Source of the DNA: Prevotella sp. UBA3675
Lineage (GTDB): Bacteria > Bacteroidota > Bacteroidia > Bacteroidales > Bacteroidaceae
Direction of reading: 5' to 3'
DNA length: 25,876 bases
NCBI GenBank assembly: GCA_002372235.1
Contig: DFJI01000002.1
Coordinates: forward strand, 1-25,876
Numbering within the stretch: position 1 is the first letter of the stretch; every line of letters starts with the position of its first letter. The notes under the pieces were generated by a model. The model was not told where the DNA came from. It saw only the letters and a list, made by a program, of their open reading frames with translations, and ran no database searches. Of this stretch, positions 1 to 7,658 are shown one piece after another. Both the position numbers and the translations under genes were made by a program.

Positions 1-2
1 GA

Positions 3-784
3 TTCGAGGGCGAAGATGTGTGGCTGACCGTAGAGCAAATTATGGAACTGTTTGATGCTTCGCAACAAGACGTAAGCTACCGCATTAAGCAGATTTATGC
101 CGATGGTGAACAAGATGCGGAACGAACTCACAAAAAATTTTTGTTAGTTCGCCAGGAAGGTAACAGGAGTGTGCGGAGAAACATGAGCCACTACAACCTG
201 GACATGATTATCGCTGTGGGCTATCGTGTGAAGTCACAGGTGGCTACACTGACATCTTCATTACAAGCATCGACTATGATCCCAACGCCAATCTCACTCG
301 GAAGTTTTTTGCTACTGTTCAGAACAAACTGCACTATGCTGCCCATCAGCATACGGCGGCAGAGGTCGTCTATGAGCGTGTGGATGCAGAGAAGCCGATG
401 GTGGGCATGACTAATTTCAGGGGGAACTATATCACCAAGGAGGATGTGCAGATTGCGAAGAACTATCTTACGGAAGAAGAACTGACGTATTTGAATCTGT
501 TGGTATCACAGTATTTGGACTTTGCCGAAATTCAGGCTTTGCAGCAGATTCCTATGAGGATGGTGGAGTGGATTGAAAAACTTGACGATCTGATGAAACT
601 CTCTGGTAGACAGTTGTTGGTGGGCAAGGGAACTATCAGTCATGAAGAGGCGAAAAAGAAGGCAATCGCAGAGTTTGAAAAGTATCGTAAGATAGAGATG
701 CTACAGTATGAAAGTGACTACGACAGAGCCATCAGGGAACTGATACAGAAAGAGAATAGCCTACCAAAGAATGAGGGATGTTAA
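3..784 (+). pseudogene. RhuM-family protein, internally deleted and frameshifted
   Basis: Two pieces of one RhuM-like (virulence protein RhuM family) gene lie in different frames. The first, open to the window edge, reads FEGEDVWLTVEQIMELF, a typical RhuM helix-turn-helix start, and continues to HYNLDMIIAVGYRVKSQ near base 240. The second begins in another frame at about base 245 (YTDIFITSIDYDPNA) and runs to the TAA at 782-784 with a normal C-terminal half (GMTNFRGNYITKED, LNLLVSQYLDFAE). From memory of the family, about 60-75 residues normally separate these pieces, so a deletion with loss of frame near 238-250 explains both the gap and the shift. RhuM proteins are accessory genes often seen near type I restriction loci and mobile DNA; their biochemical function is not established. 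The true start lies outside the window. Confident about family and breakage. Confidence 0.8.
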
Positions 785-878
785 GAAATCAATAAAACTA
801 GAAAAAATAATAATAGCATGACAAGCAATATATCGCCCCAAAGGAACAACATAAAAAAATAAGTAAATTCAGCTGTGG

Positions 879-1373
879 ATGCATAATAAGTATTCTATTT
901 GTAATTATAGAGGTGGAAATTCTAAGGCTCGAAATCCGAAGATACAGAATATGCTCCGCATGATTGGCTTCGGTGAGAATGTCGGTTCCGGATTCCCCAA
1001 GATTATAGCAGCATGGAAAGAAACGAACTGGGGTGAGCCGCAACTGCTGAACAAACTGGATGTTGACGAAGTGGAATTAGTACTACCTGTGCCTTCAACT
1101 AAAGCTACATCTGATACTGCACCTGCAAATGCACCTGCAAATGCACCTGTAAATGCAACTGTAAAACTCAATAAGACCCAAAAGAAAATTCTGTCTCTTC
1201 TCTACGAAAACAAAAATGCCACTTACGATGAGATTGCAAAGCAATTGGATATTGAGAGGACGACAGTCTGGAGAAATATAGACGCAATGAAGAAAAAAGC
1301 AGTTCTTCGTCGTGTTGGAGAGGATAAGAATGGGCATTGGGAAGTGCTAATAGCCATTGATAATGTTGTTTAG
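879..1373 (+). pseudogene. C-terminal fragment of an AlbA/AAA_4-type ATP-binding transcriptional regulator
   Basis: The frame contains GGNSKARNPKIQNMLRMIGF followed by GENVGSGFPKI, which matches the end of the HATPase_c_4-type domain in the large AlbA_2/AAA_4 putative DNA-binding protein family. The rest is a linker with the tetrapeptide NAPA repeated (bases 1119-1166) and a C-terminal winged helix-turn-helix (LNKTQKKILSLLYENK through TVWRNIDAMKKKAVLRR). Full family members are roughly 400-600 residues, so the N-terminal DNA-binding and ATPase parts are missing. The ATG at 879 sits in non-homologous AT-rich DNA and is probably fortuitous; homology starts near base 910. The fragment follows the broken RhuM gene by about 95 bases and ends just before a terminator facing the tRNA. 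A short expressed winged-helix protein cannot be excluded. Confidence 0.65.
1119..1166 (+). repeat. 12-bp tandem repeat in the linker of the AAA_4 fragment
   Basis: Four consecutive 12-bp units start at 1119, 1131, 1143 and 1155. The unit is gcacctgcaaat; the third and fourth copies diverge slightly. Each encodes a NAPA/NAPV/NATV-like tetrapeptide. The repeat keeps frame, so copy-number change would alter linker length without breaking the frame. Confidence 0.85.
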
Positions 1374-1414
1374 GGGGCTTATTCAGTGGTGCAAATGTGG
1401 TGCAGTTAAGACAA

Positions 1415-1460
1415 AAGAAAAAGAGCAAATAATTGGTATTCAATTGCTTGCTCTTTTCTT
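1415..1460. terminator. Bidirectional hairpin between the AAA_4 fragment and tRNA-Arg
   Basis: An A-rich arm at 1415-1428 (ending AAGAGCAA) pairs with 1448-1460 (TTGCTCTTTTCTT) with one bulged base. A smaller stem is nested in the loop (AATTG 1431-1435 with CAATT 1441-1445). The T-rich and A-rich flanks would serve transcripts arriving from either side, the fragment from the left and the tRNA from the right. Confidence 0.7.
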
Positions 1461-1464
1461 AAAG

Positions 1465-1538
1465 TGATCCCGTTGGGATTCAAACCCAAGACCTTCAGAA
1501 CCGGAATCTGACGCTCTATTCAGCTAAGCTACGGGACC
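1465..1538 (-). tRNA. tRNA-Arg (anticodon CCG)
   Basis: Read on the minus strand, the acceptor stem GGTCCCG (1538-1532) pairs with CGGGATC (1472-1466) with one G-T pair, followed by discriminator A at 1465. The anticodon stem TCAGA/TCTGA encloses the loop TTCCGGT, giving anticodon CCG (reads CGG arginine codons). The T arm is TTGGG-TTTGAAT-CCCAA, with the canonical TTGAAT-type loop. The gene is 74 nt and CCA is not encoded, as is usual in Bacteroidetes. Its 3' end faces the decayed RhuM/AAA_4 patch, the orientation expected where an element once integrated at a tRNA 3' end. No duplicated 3' end (att copy) was seen in the window. Confidence 0.96.
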
Positions 1539-1551
1539 CGAATTGCGGATG

Positions 1552-1583
1552 CAAAAGTACAAAGAAAATGCGAACAGTGCAAA
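1552..1583 (-). promoter_or_regulatory. Bacteroidetes-type promoter for tRNA-Arg
   Basis: On the minus strand, TTTG (1583-1580), exactly 20 bp, then TACTTTTG (1559-1552) matches the Bacteroidetes housekeeping promoter TTTG-N19-21-TAnnTTTG. The -7 box lies 13 bases before the tRNA 5' end. Confidence 0.85.
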
Positions 1584-1687
1584 TTTATCTGTGACTAATT
1601 TGGCTCAATAATGCGGAATGAGAAGAAATATTGGTTAAAAACGCTTAATAATTAGTGACAAATGAAACGCTGTCGATAAAAAGTTTG

Positions 1688-1695
1688 TAATTTTG
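1688..1695 (+). promoter_or_regulatory. -7 box upstream of the Nif3-like gene
   Basis: TAATTTTG matches the TAnnTTTG -7 consensus. No convincing TTTG lies 19-21 bp upstream. Transcription would start about base 1702, which supports the GTG at 1720 as the start codon over an upstream in-frame TTG at 1693, which lies inside this box. Confidence 0.55.
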
Positions 1696-1719
1696 CAATT
1701 CCAAAAACGACATAGAAGC

Positions 1720-2505
1720 GTGAAAATTAAGGAAGTTTTGTGCGCCCTTGAACAATTCGCGCCCCTGCCGCTGCAAGAGAGTTGGGATAATGCTGGCTTG
1801 CAGATTGGATTGACAGAGGCGGAGGTTTCAGGGGCATTATTGTGTTTGGACGTGACGGAAAAGGTCATTGATGAGGCCGAACGGAAAGGTTGCAACCTCG
1901 TAGTGAGTCATCATCCGTTGCTGTTTCGTGGACTGAAACAGATTAGTGATGCTACCGATGTGCAGCGCACAGTGTGGAAGGCTGTTCAGAAAGGTATCTG
2001 TGTCGTGTCAATGCATACCAATCTGGATAATGCCCGCGATGGTGTGAACTTCAAAATAGCTGAGCGACTGCAGCTTCACGATGTTGATTTCTTTGCGAAG
2101 AAGATGGTTGACGGCATGGAGTGTGGCAGTGGCGTGATGGGCGAACTGACTGAGCCGATGGCTGCTGACGACTTCGTGCTGCATGTGAAGCGACAGATGG
2201 AGGCCGAGAGCGCGATGTGCAACGAGCTGTTGCGCAGACCTATCAAGAAGGTGGCCATCTGTGGAGGCGCAGGCGACTTCCTGCTCGACGAGGCCGTGAA
2301 GGCCGGAGCCGATGCTTTCCTGACGGGAGAGATGCACTACCATCAGTATTTTGGCTATGAGCAGAAGATTCAGATTTGCGTGATAGGCCACTATGAGAGC
2401 GAGCATTTCACTACGGAGATTTTCCGTGACATTATTCAGAAGGCTTGCCCCGAGGTGAGGACAGAGCTGACAGAAACGAATACAAATCCGATTATTTATT
2501 TATAG
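1720..2505 (+). CDS. Nif3-like dinuclear metal centre protein
   Basis: This 261-residue protein belongs to the Nif3/YbgI/DUF34 family, whose members form toroidal hexamers with a two-metal site; the cellular reaction is not firmly established. Metal-ligand motifs are visible: SHHPLLFRGL (His64, His65), MHTNLDNARDG (His99, Asp103), and near the C-terminus GEMHYHQYF and GHYESEHF (His224, Glu228). The N-terminal pattern LQESWDNAGLQIG is diagnostic. It is the short form, without the central PII-like insertion of some members. I chose GTG 1720 (MKIKEVLCALEQF) because the family starts there and because the upstream extension overlaps the promoter box. The next gene starts 4 bp after the stop, so the two are co-transcribed; this pairing is common in Bacteroidales. 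Confidence 0.93.
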   Translation: MKIKEVLCALEQFAPLPLQESWDNAGLQIGLTEAEVSGALLCLDVTEKVIDEAERKGCNLVVSHHPLLFRGLKQISDATDVQRTVWKAVQKGICVVSMHTNLDNARDGVNFKIAERLQLHDVDFFAKKMVDGMECGSGVMGELTEPMAADDFVLHVKRQMEAESAMCNELLRRPIKKVAICGGAGDFLLDEAVKAGADAFLTGEMHYHQYFGYEQKIQICVIGHYESEHFTTEIFRDIIQKACPEVRTELTETNTNPIIYL

Positions 2506-2509
2506 AATT

Positions 2510-3370
2510 ATGGCAAAGAAAGATCCTACAGACCTCTCAGTAGAGGAGAAGCTGAAGACTTTGTTCCAGCTTCAGACGGCCTTGTCGGCCATTGATGAGA
2601 AGAAGGCGCTCAGAGGTGAGCTGCCTCTTGAAGTAGAAGACCTCGACGCTGAAATCGAGGGACTCACCACTCGTATTGATCGCATCAAGGCTGAGATTGG
2701 CGAGTTCGACCGCGCTATCTCGCAGAAGAAAGGCGAGATTATTGAGGCTCAGAACAGCGTGGAGCGTTACAAGAATCAGATTAATGAAGTGAAGAACAAC
2801 CGCGAGTACGACACGCTGAGCAAGGAGATTGAGTTCCAGGAACTGGAGATAGAGCTGTGCAACAAGAAAATTAATGAGGCCCAGAAGCGCATTGCTGAGC
2901 GCAGCGAAGACTTGAGTGGTGCCGAGACCCTGTTGCAGGAGAAGCAGGCTGACCTGGAGCAGAAGCGCAGTGAGCTCGACGAGATTATGGAGGAGACTCG
3001 TGCCGAGGAGGAGAAACTGAAGGAGAAGTCGAAGGAGCTGGAGGCAAAGATTGAGCCTCGTCTGCTCACGGCCTTCAAGCGCATCCGCAAGAATGCCCGC
3101 AATGGTCTGGGCATTGTGTATGTGCAGCGTGATGCCTGCGGCGGTTGCTTCAATAAGATTCCGCCCCAGCGTCAGCTCGACATTAAGATGCATAAGAAGG
3201 TGATTGTTTGTGAGTATTGCGGACGCATCCTGATTGATCCCGAACTGGCCGGTGTGAAGGTAGAGAAGGCTGTCGTTGCTACCGACGAGAAAAAGACGCG
3301 CAAGCGTACAGCAACGGTGCGTAAGACATCGAGCTCGAAGAAGACGACCGATGCCAACGATATGGAATAA
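2510..3370 (+). CDS. Coiled-coil protein with C4 zinc ribbon (zf-RING_7 family)
   Basis: The protein has 286 residues. Residues about 25-195 form a long, highly charged coiled coil, including the family motif REYDTLSKEIEFQ near 98-110. Residues 205-245 form a zinc ribbon with Cys210-x2-Cys213 and Cys234-x2-Cys237 (ACGGCFNKIPPQ and VCEYCGRIL). The tail is Lys/Thr/Ser-rich and probably disordered. This matches the zinc-ribbon family (C4-type, PF02591) that follows Nif3-like genes in many bacteria; nucleic-acid binding is suggested by the fold but the role is unknown. It lies 4 bp downstream of the Nif3-like gene and is followed by a strong terminator. Confidence 0.9.
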   Translation: MAKKDPTDLSVEEKLKTLFQLQTALSAIDEKKALRGELPLEVEDLDAEIEGLTTRIDRIKAEIGEFDRAISQKKGEIIEAQNSVERYKNQINEVKNNREYDTLSKEIEFQELEIELCNKKINEAQKRIAERSEDLSGAETLLQEKQADLEQKRSELDEIMEETRAEEEKLKEKSKELEAKIEPRLLTAFKRIRKNARNGLGIVYVQRDACGGCFNKIPPQRQLDIKMHKKVIVCEYCGRILIDPELAGVKVEKAVVATDEKKTRKRTATVRKTSSSKKTTDANDME

Positions 3371-3398
3371 GCCTTAGCGCAAAGCAAAATGAAAAAGA

Positions 3399-3454
3399 AA
3401 TCCTGCAAAGATGCCCTAACATGAAAACGGGCAACTTTGCAGGATTGCTTTTTT
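3399..3454. terminator. Intrinsic terminator between convergent genes
   Basis: A perfect 12-bp stem (AATCCTGCAAAG at 3399-3410, CTTTGCAGGATT at 3435-3446) has a nested TGCCC/GGGCA stem in its loop and is followed by GCTTTTTT (to 3454). An A-rich left flank makes it usable in the other direction too. It ends the Nif3-like/zinc-ribbon operon, and its T-tract touches the stop codon of the convergent gene. Confidence 0.9.
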
Positions 3455-3902
3455 ATAGCTGGTCGTAGTCGGGTATCTCTCTCAGGAACTCATATTGCTG
3501 CTGTTCCTTGTTCAGACGGCAGCAATAGTGTTGCAAGCCGTTGGAGACAATGAGATATTCGACACGAAGAATCATGTTGTAGGCAGTGATTTGATTGAAC
3601 ACTCGCTGCGTGATTTCTATCTCTGGCGCTTTATACTCGATAATCATTCGGGGCTGGAGCGCATTGTTGTATAACACAGAATCGCAGCGCATGCGCTTCT
3701 CACCAATCCGAAGCTCAATCTCGTTTCCCAACAGTCCCTTGGGGTAGTGCTTGTGCTCCATAAGGAAATGTACGAAATGCTGGCGCACCCATTCTTCGGG
3801 GGTGAGTGCCACATAGCGGCGACGCAGCACATCGAAGATTTGCCGATGTCCGTTCGTCTCTTTGATTCGAGCCTCGTAGGGCGGAAGGTTCAGCTGTGTC
3901 AT
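3453..3902 (-). CDS. Small HsdR_N_2-domain protein (type I restriction R-subunit N-terminal-like nuclease fold)
   Basis: This 149-residue protein resembles the stand-alone type I restriction enzyme R protein N-terminal (HSDR_N_2, PF13588) family. The PD-(D/E)xK-like core is visible: CDSVLY with Asp74, then MIIEYKAP with Glu89 and Lys91. The upstream helix contains PEEWVRQHFVHFL, also typical of the family. There is no helicase or methylase partner nearby, so this is not a restriction system by context. In Bacteroidales such single-domain proteins are usually isolated and uncharacterised. The start at ATG 3902 is the family start. A non-nuclease role is possible. Confidence 0.85.
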   Translation of the reverse strand: MTQLNLPPYEARIKETNGHRQIFDVLRRRYVALTPEEWVRQHFVHFLMEHKHYPKGLLGNEIELRIGEKRMRCDSVLYNNALQPRMIIEYKAPEIEITQRVFNQITAYNMILRVEYLIVSNGLQHYCCRLNKEQQQYEFLREIPDYDQL

Positions 3903-3939
3903 GCAGTAAGATTTTAGTGCGTTTTGATTGAAAACAGCA

Positions 3940-3947
3940 CAAAAATA
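3940..3947 (-). promoter_or_regulatory. -7 box for the HsdR_N_2 gene
   Basis: On the minus strand TATTTTTG fits TAnnTTTG, 37 bases before the ATG at 3902. No clear TTTG was found at the -33 spacing. Confidence 0.5.
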
Positions 3948-4021
3948 CGAATTTTGTTTAACATCTGTTTCCTTCTGAGCTTAAAAAGAATGATTTTTTC
4001 TTCTTTGAAGGATAAAATCGC

Positions 4022-4029
4022 TAATTTTG
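4022..4029 (+). promoter_or_regulatory. -7 box for the sodium:solute symporter gene
   Basis: TAATTTTG matches TAnnTTTG. A T-rich TTTC at 3997-4000 lies 21 bp upstream and is a possible weak -33 element. Confidence 0.55.
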
Positions 4030-4063
4030 CACCTCATATCTATTCTTAAATGACAGAATTGTG

Positions 4064-5518
4064 ATGACATTAGCTCTTGTATTGGCTTATTTCTGCGTGC
4101 TTTTCGCCATCAGTCGGCTGACGGCCCGGCGAGCAACGAATGATACATTCTTTCGTGGAGAGCGGCGTTCTCCGTGGTGGTTGGTGGCTTTCGGCATGGT
4201 GGGCGCCAGCATATCGGGCGTGACGTTTGTGAGTGTGCCGGGCATGGTGCTCACCAGCAATATGGCCTATCTGCAACTGTGCATAGGCTTCATCTTCGGC
4301 TATCTGGCCGTAGCCTTCGTGCTGCTGCCAGTCTATTACAAGTTGAACCTCACGTCTGTTTACAGCTATCTGGGACAGCGGCTGGGGCATCGCAGCTATA
4401 AGACGGGCGCATGGTTCTTCTTGCTATCGAAGATGTGCGGCGCAGCCCTGAAGTTCTATGTGGTGTGCATGATTCTGGGAGCCTCGACGGGTTCGGGAGG
4501 CGACTGGGGAGGACTACGCTTTGTGCTGGTCACTGTGGTGATGGTGATGCTCATCTGGCTCTATACCCGACAGGGCGGCATCCGCACGCTGGTGTTCACC
4601 GATACGTTTCAGACACTATGCCTCTTCACGGCTCTGGGGCTGATCATATATGAAGTGATGGGGCAGATGGATTTCTCGCTGTCCGAGGCAGTAAGGGCGG
4701 TGGCAGCCGATGAGCGTAGCCGTGTGTTCGTGATGGACGACTGGGCTTCGCCCTGGAACTTCTGGAAGCAACTGCTCAGCGGACTGTTTATCGTAGTGGT
4801 GATGACAGGACTCGATCAGGACATGATGCAGAAGAACCTCACCTGCAAGTCGCTGCGCGATGCACAGAAAGACATGTGTACGTATGGGCTGGCCTTCCTG
4901 CCGGCCAATTTCCTGTTTCTGGCTTTAGGCGTGTTGCTGGCTCAGTATTTTGAGGCTCAGGGGATAGCATTGCCTGCTAAGGGCGACGAGCTGTTGCCGA
5001 TGTTCGTCCAGGGTGATGAGGCGGCTCTGGCGGGCGGTAGCAGTTTTTTCACTCTTCACTCCTCACTCTTCACTTTGTTTTTGATAGGCATACTGGCTGC
5101 TTCGTTCTCCAGTGCCGACTCGGCCTTGACTTCGCTCACTACGAGCTACTGTGTCGATATCTGTCAACGGGAGAACGACGAGCGGTTGCGCCGCAGAGTG
5201 CATGTGGTGATGTGTGTGTGCTTTGCCGGATTCATCCTGCTGTTCAATGCGGTGAACTCGAAAAGCCTGATTGATGCCATCTACACCATCGTGAGCTACA
5301 CTTACGGCCCTTTGTTAGGACTCTTTGTCTTCGGACTGTTTACCAAGCGTGAGGTGCGCGACCGTTTCGTTCCCTATGTCTGTGTGGCTTCGCCTCTGCT
5401 GTGCTATGCTATTGACACTATAGCAAAGCAGCAGTTCGGCTATCACTTCGGCTACGAACTGCTGCTGTTAAACGGATTACTTACATTTTTGGGATTGCTC
5501 TTGTTAAGAAGAGATTAA
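4064..5518 (+). CDS. Sodium:solute symporter (SSS family)
   Basis: This is an inner-membrane transporter of 484 residues with about 13 hydrophobic helices, starting MTLALVLAYFCVLFAISRL. Family features include FFRGERRSPWWLVAFGM, followed by GASISGVTFVSVPGM in the first helices, DQDMMQKNLTCKSLRDAQ after the middle helices, and AASFSSADSALTSLTTSY, a helix that by homology contributes to the Na+ site. The substrate cannot be told from sequence. A GTG lies directly upstream (4061), but ATG 4064 is the likelier start. The residues SSFFTLHSSLFTLF just before that last helix are encoded by a simple repeat (5048-5077) and look like an in-frame insertion. The convergent glmM gene ends 35 bp downstream. 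Confidence 0.92.
   Translation: MTLALVLAYFCVLFAISRLTARRATNDTFFRGERRSPWWLVAFGMVGASISGVTFVSVPGMVLTSNMAYLQLCIGFIFGYLAVAFVLLPVYYKLNLTSVYSYLGQRLGHRSYKTGAWFFLLSKMCGAALKFYVVCMILGASTGSGGDWGGLRFVLVTVVMVMLIWLYTRQGGIRTLVFTDTFQTLCLFTALGLIIYEVMGQMDFSLSEAVRAVAADERSRVFVMDDWASPWNFWKQLLSGLFIVVVMTGLDQDMMQKNLTCKSLRDAQKDMCTYGLAFLPANFLFLALGVLLAQYFEAQGIALPAKGDELLPMFVQGDEAALAGGSSFFTLHSSLFTLFLIGILAASFSSADSALTSLTTSYCVDICQRENDERLRRRVHVVMCVCFAGFILLFNAVNSKSLIDAIYTIVSYTYGPLLGLFVFGLFTKREVRDRFVPYVCVASPLLCYAIDTIAKQQFGYHFGYELLLLNGLLTFLGLLLLRRD
5048..5077 (+). repeat. TTCACTC-type simple repeat inside the symporter gene
   Basis: About four imperfect copies of a 6-8-bp unit (ttcactc, ttcactcc, tcactc, ttcact) stand in frame within the symporter coding sequence and encode the low-complexity peptide FTLHSSLFT. 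The composition is unlike the surrounding codons. From memory, similar TTCACTCTTCACTC tracts are dispersed in Bacteroidales genomes. Confidence 0.7.
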
Positions 5519-5553
5519 TGCTATAGATGTTTTTTCAGTGGGATGATGCATGC

Positions 5554-6927
5554 TTACTGCATGTCGTAAACCACTTGCATGAGCTGTTTGCCCAGTTCGT
5601 CGGCCTCCTGCATGGTCTGCGCCTCGCTATAGACGCGGATGATGGGCTCGGTGTTCGACTTGCGCAGGTGAACCCACTTCGTGGGGAAGTCGATCTTCAC
5701 GCCGTCTATGTCGTTGACCACTGCGTCCTTGTTGGCTGCAAACATTTCCTTCACTTTCACGAGAATGGCATCGACATCGGTCTCGGGGGTGAGGTCGATG
5801 CGGTTCTTCGCAATCTGATAGTCAGGGAAAGTCCTGCGCAGCTCGCTGGCCTTCATGCCTTTCTGAGCTAATGAGGAAAGGAACAGTCCTATGCCTACGA
5901 GGGCGTCGCGACCGTAGTGGCTCTCGGGATAGATGACACCGCCGTTGCCTTCGCCGCCTATGACAGCTCCCACTTCCTTCATCTTCGTGGTCACGTTCAC
6001 TTCGCCCACGGCAGCAGCAGTATATTTGCCGCCATGCTTCTCGGTGACATCCCTTAACGCACGTGTTGATGAAAGGTTGCTCACGGTGTTGCCTTTGTCG
6101 TGAGAAAGAATATAGTCGGCTACGCTGACGAGCGTGTATTCCTCGCCGAACATCTTTCCGTCCTCGCAGATGAAGGCCAGACGGTCAACGTCCGGATCGA
6201 CCACGATGCCGAGATCGAAGCCTCCCTGGCGCATCTTGTCCATGATGCCCTGCAGGTTCTTCTCCAACGGCTCGGGATTGTGGGCAAACTGGCCGCTGCA
6301 CTCACCGTTGAGAATCTCGAAGTCAACGCCCAGTGCCTTGAACAACTCGGGCAGGATGATGCCGCCCACACTGTTGATGGTGTCGGCACAGACGCGGAAC
6401 TTGCGCTGGCGAATAGCCTCTGTATCAACCAGTCGCAGGTCGAGCACCGACTGCACGTGGCGCTGGTTCATGGTGTCGTCCTTAATCACGCGGCCCAGCT
6501 TCTCTACGGGAGCATAGTTGAAGTCCTCAGCTTCGGCGATGCGCAGCACTTCGGCTCCGTCGGCAGCTGTGAGGAACTCGCCCTCGCGGTTGAGCAGTTT
6601 CAGTGCGTTCCACTGTGTGGGATTGTGGCTGGCGGTGATGATGATGCCGCCGTCGGCCTCGTGCCAGCGCACGGCCAGTTCGGTGGTAGGTGTGGTAGCC
6701 AGACCTATGTCGATCACTTCATAGCCCATGCCTACGAGCGTGCCGCACACCACGTCGCGCACCATAGGTCCTGAGATGCGCCCGTCGCGTCCCACCACAA
6801 TGCGTTTACCGCCAATGAAAGTGGCGTATGCAGTAGTAAACTTAACGATGTCTAATGGATTGAGTGTGTTGCCCGTGCGTCCGCCGATTGTTCCACGGAT
6901 GCCTGAAATCGATTTGATAAGTGTCAT
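5554..6927 (-). CDS. glmM: Phosphoglucosamine mutase (alpha-D-phosphohexomutase superfamily)
   Basis: This 457-residue cytoplasmic enzyme is predicted to interconvert glucosamine-6-P and glucosamine-1-P on the way to UDP-GlcNAc for peptidoglycan and lipopolysaccharide. All four hexomutase signatures are present: SISGIRGTIGG at the start, the phosphoserine loop TASHNPTQWNALK (Ser100), the metal loop DPDVDRLAF (Asp244/246/248), the sugar-binding GEGNGGVIYPE (from about 325), and the phosphate-binding RKSNTEPIIRVYSEA near the C-terminus. The ATG at 6927 overlaps the stop of the upstream DUF4827 gene by 4 bp, implying translational coupling. Phosphomannomutase or phosphoglucomutase activity cannot be excluded from sequence, but Bacteroidales genomes usually carry this protein as GlmM. 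Confidence 0.88.
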   Translation of the reverse strand: MTLIKSISGIRGTIGGRTGNTLNPLDIVKFTTAYATFIGGKRIVVGRDGRISGPMVRDVVCGTLVGMGYEVIDIGLATTPTTELAVRWHEADGGIIITASHNPTQWNALKLLNREGEFLTAADGAEVLRIAEAEDFNYAPVEKLGRVIKDDTMNQRHVQSVLDLRLVDTEAIRQRKFRVCADTINSVGGIILPELFKALGVDFEILNGECSGQFAHNPEPLEKNLQGIMDKMRQGGFDLGIVVDPDVDRLAFICEDGKMFGEEYTLVSVADYILSHDKGNTVSNLSSTRALRDVTEKHGGKYTAAAVGEVNVTTKMKEVGAVIGGEGNGGVIYPESHYGRDALVGIGLFLSSLAQKGMKASELRRTFPDYQIAKNRIDLTPETDVDAILVKVKEMFAANKDAVVNDIDGVKIDFPTKWVHLRKSNTEPIIRVYSEAQTMQEADELGKQLMQVVYDMQ

Positions 6928-7544
6928 AATATTGGTGAACGTTGAAAATTAATTTCGTAGTAGAATGGAATCACATTGCCCGACGAAACCGTGTGGCCTT
7001 GGGTGTGGGGTACGATGAGACACACCTTCGACACGTCTTGGGTGTCTGTGGCCTCGCCCACATTGATGTAGGTGAGCGGTACGAGCCAGCCGGCGGGAAC
7101 CGATGCACCATAGAAGGAGAACATGCCTCCATAGGTGAATGTGGCCGTGATGGTGGTGCCGTTCTTGCTCACGCTCATGATGTCGGGATCGTAAGGCGAG
7201 AACAGGTTGGTCATGATTTTTGCCGTATCGGAGAGGTTCACCTCCTTGAAGCGGATGTATAGGCGGCTGTTCTCCTTGTCTTGCAATGGTGTGCCGGCCC
7301 CTTTGTTGGAAATGTGCATATAGACGCCCGTGTTGTTCATATAGACAAACTGGTTGCCCGGCGTAGTGCAGCCTTGCGCGTTGAAGGTGGCTTCGTCAAT
7401 GACCTGAATGCTTCTTGCACTAATGAAGTTCTCTATGTATTCACGCTCTTTCTTTTTCTGGTCAGCATAAGTTTCATATTTGTTGCAGGAAAAGAATGAC
7501 AGCATGCAGATGAATGCTATGAAAAAGGGGATGACTCTTCTCAT
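6924..7544 (-). CDS. DUF4827 lipoprotein
   Basis: This is a 206-residue lipoprotein precursor. The signal peptide is MRRVIPFFIAFICMLSFFSC, with a lipobox ending in Cys20. The mature part starts with a charged helix (NKYETYADQKKKEREYIENF) and continues as a beta-rich domain, including TYGGMFSFYGASVPAGWLVP and a C-terminal VIPFYYEINFQRSPIL. The pattern resembles distant FKBP-like domains of Bacteroidales lipoproteins, but no catalytic function can be claimed. It belongs to DUF4827, which in this lineage sits just upstream of glmM; here the genes overlap by ATGA (6924-6927). A likely envelope protein co-transcribed with glmM. Confidence 0.85.
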   Translation of the reverse strand: MRRVIPFFIAFICMLSFFSCNKYETYADQKKKEREYIENFISARSIQVIDEATFNAQGCTTPGNQFVYMNNTGVYMHISNKGAGTPLQDKENSRLYIRFKEVNLSDTAKIMTNLFSPYDPDIMSVSKNGTTITATFTYGGMFSFYGASVPAGWLVPLTYINVGEATDTQDVSKVCLIVPHTQGHTVSSGNVIPFYYEINFQRSPIL

Positions 7545-7576
7545 TGTCTTTTTGTTCTCTTTTTGAAATATTGCGA

Positions 7577-7584
7577 CAAAATTA
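7577..7584 (-). promoter_or_regulatory. -7 box for the DUF4827-glmM operon
   Basis: On the minus strand TAATTTTG fits TAnnTTTG, 32 bases before the ATG at 7544. A -33 TTTG is not evident. Confidence 0.55.
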
Positions 7585-7658
7585 CGAAATTAATCTGAAA
7601 GGCCGATGTCTTTTGCTTTCAGATTTATTGTATTTATCTGTTTTTTACTATTTTTGGG

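Noticed and set aside
3453..3902. A restriction-modification system
   Set aside because: Only a single small HsdR_N_2-domain protein is present, with no methylase, specificity or helicase subunit beside it.
6100..6774. A 224-codon plus-strand ORF opposite glmM
   Set aside because: A shadow of glmM, which carries all hexomutase signatures.
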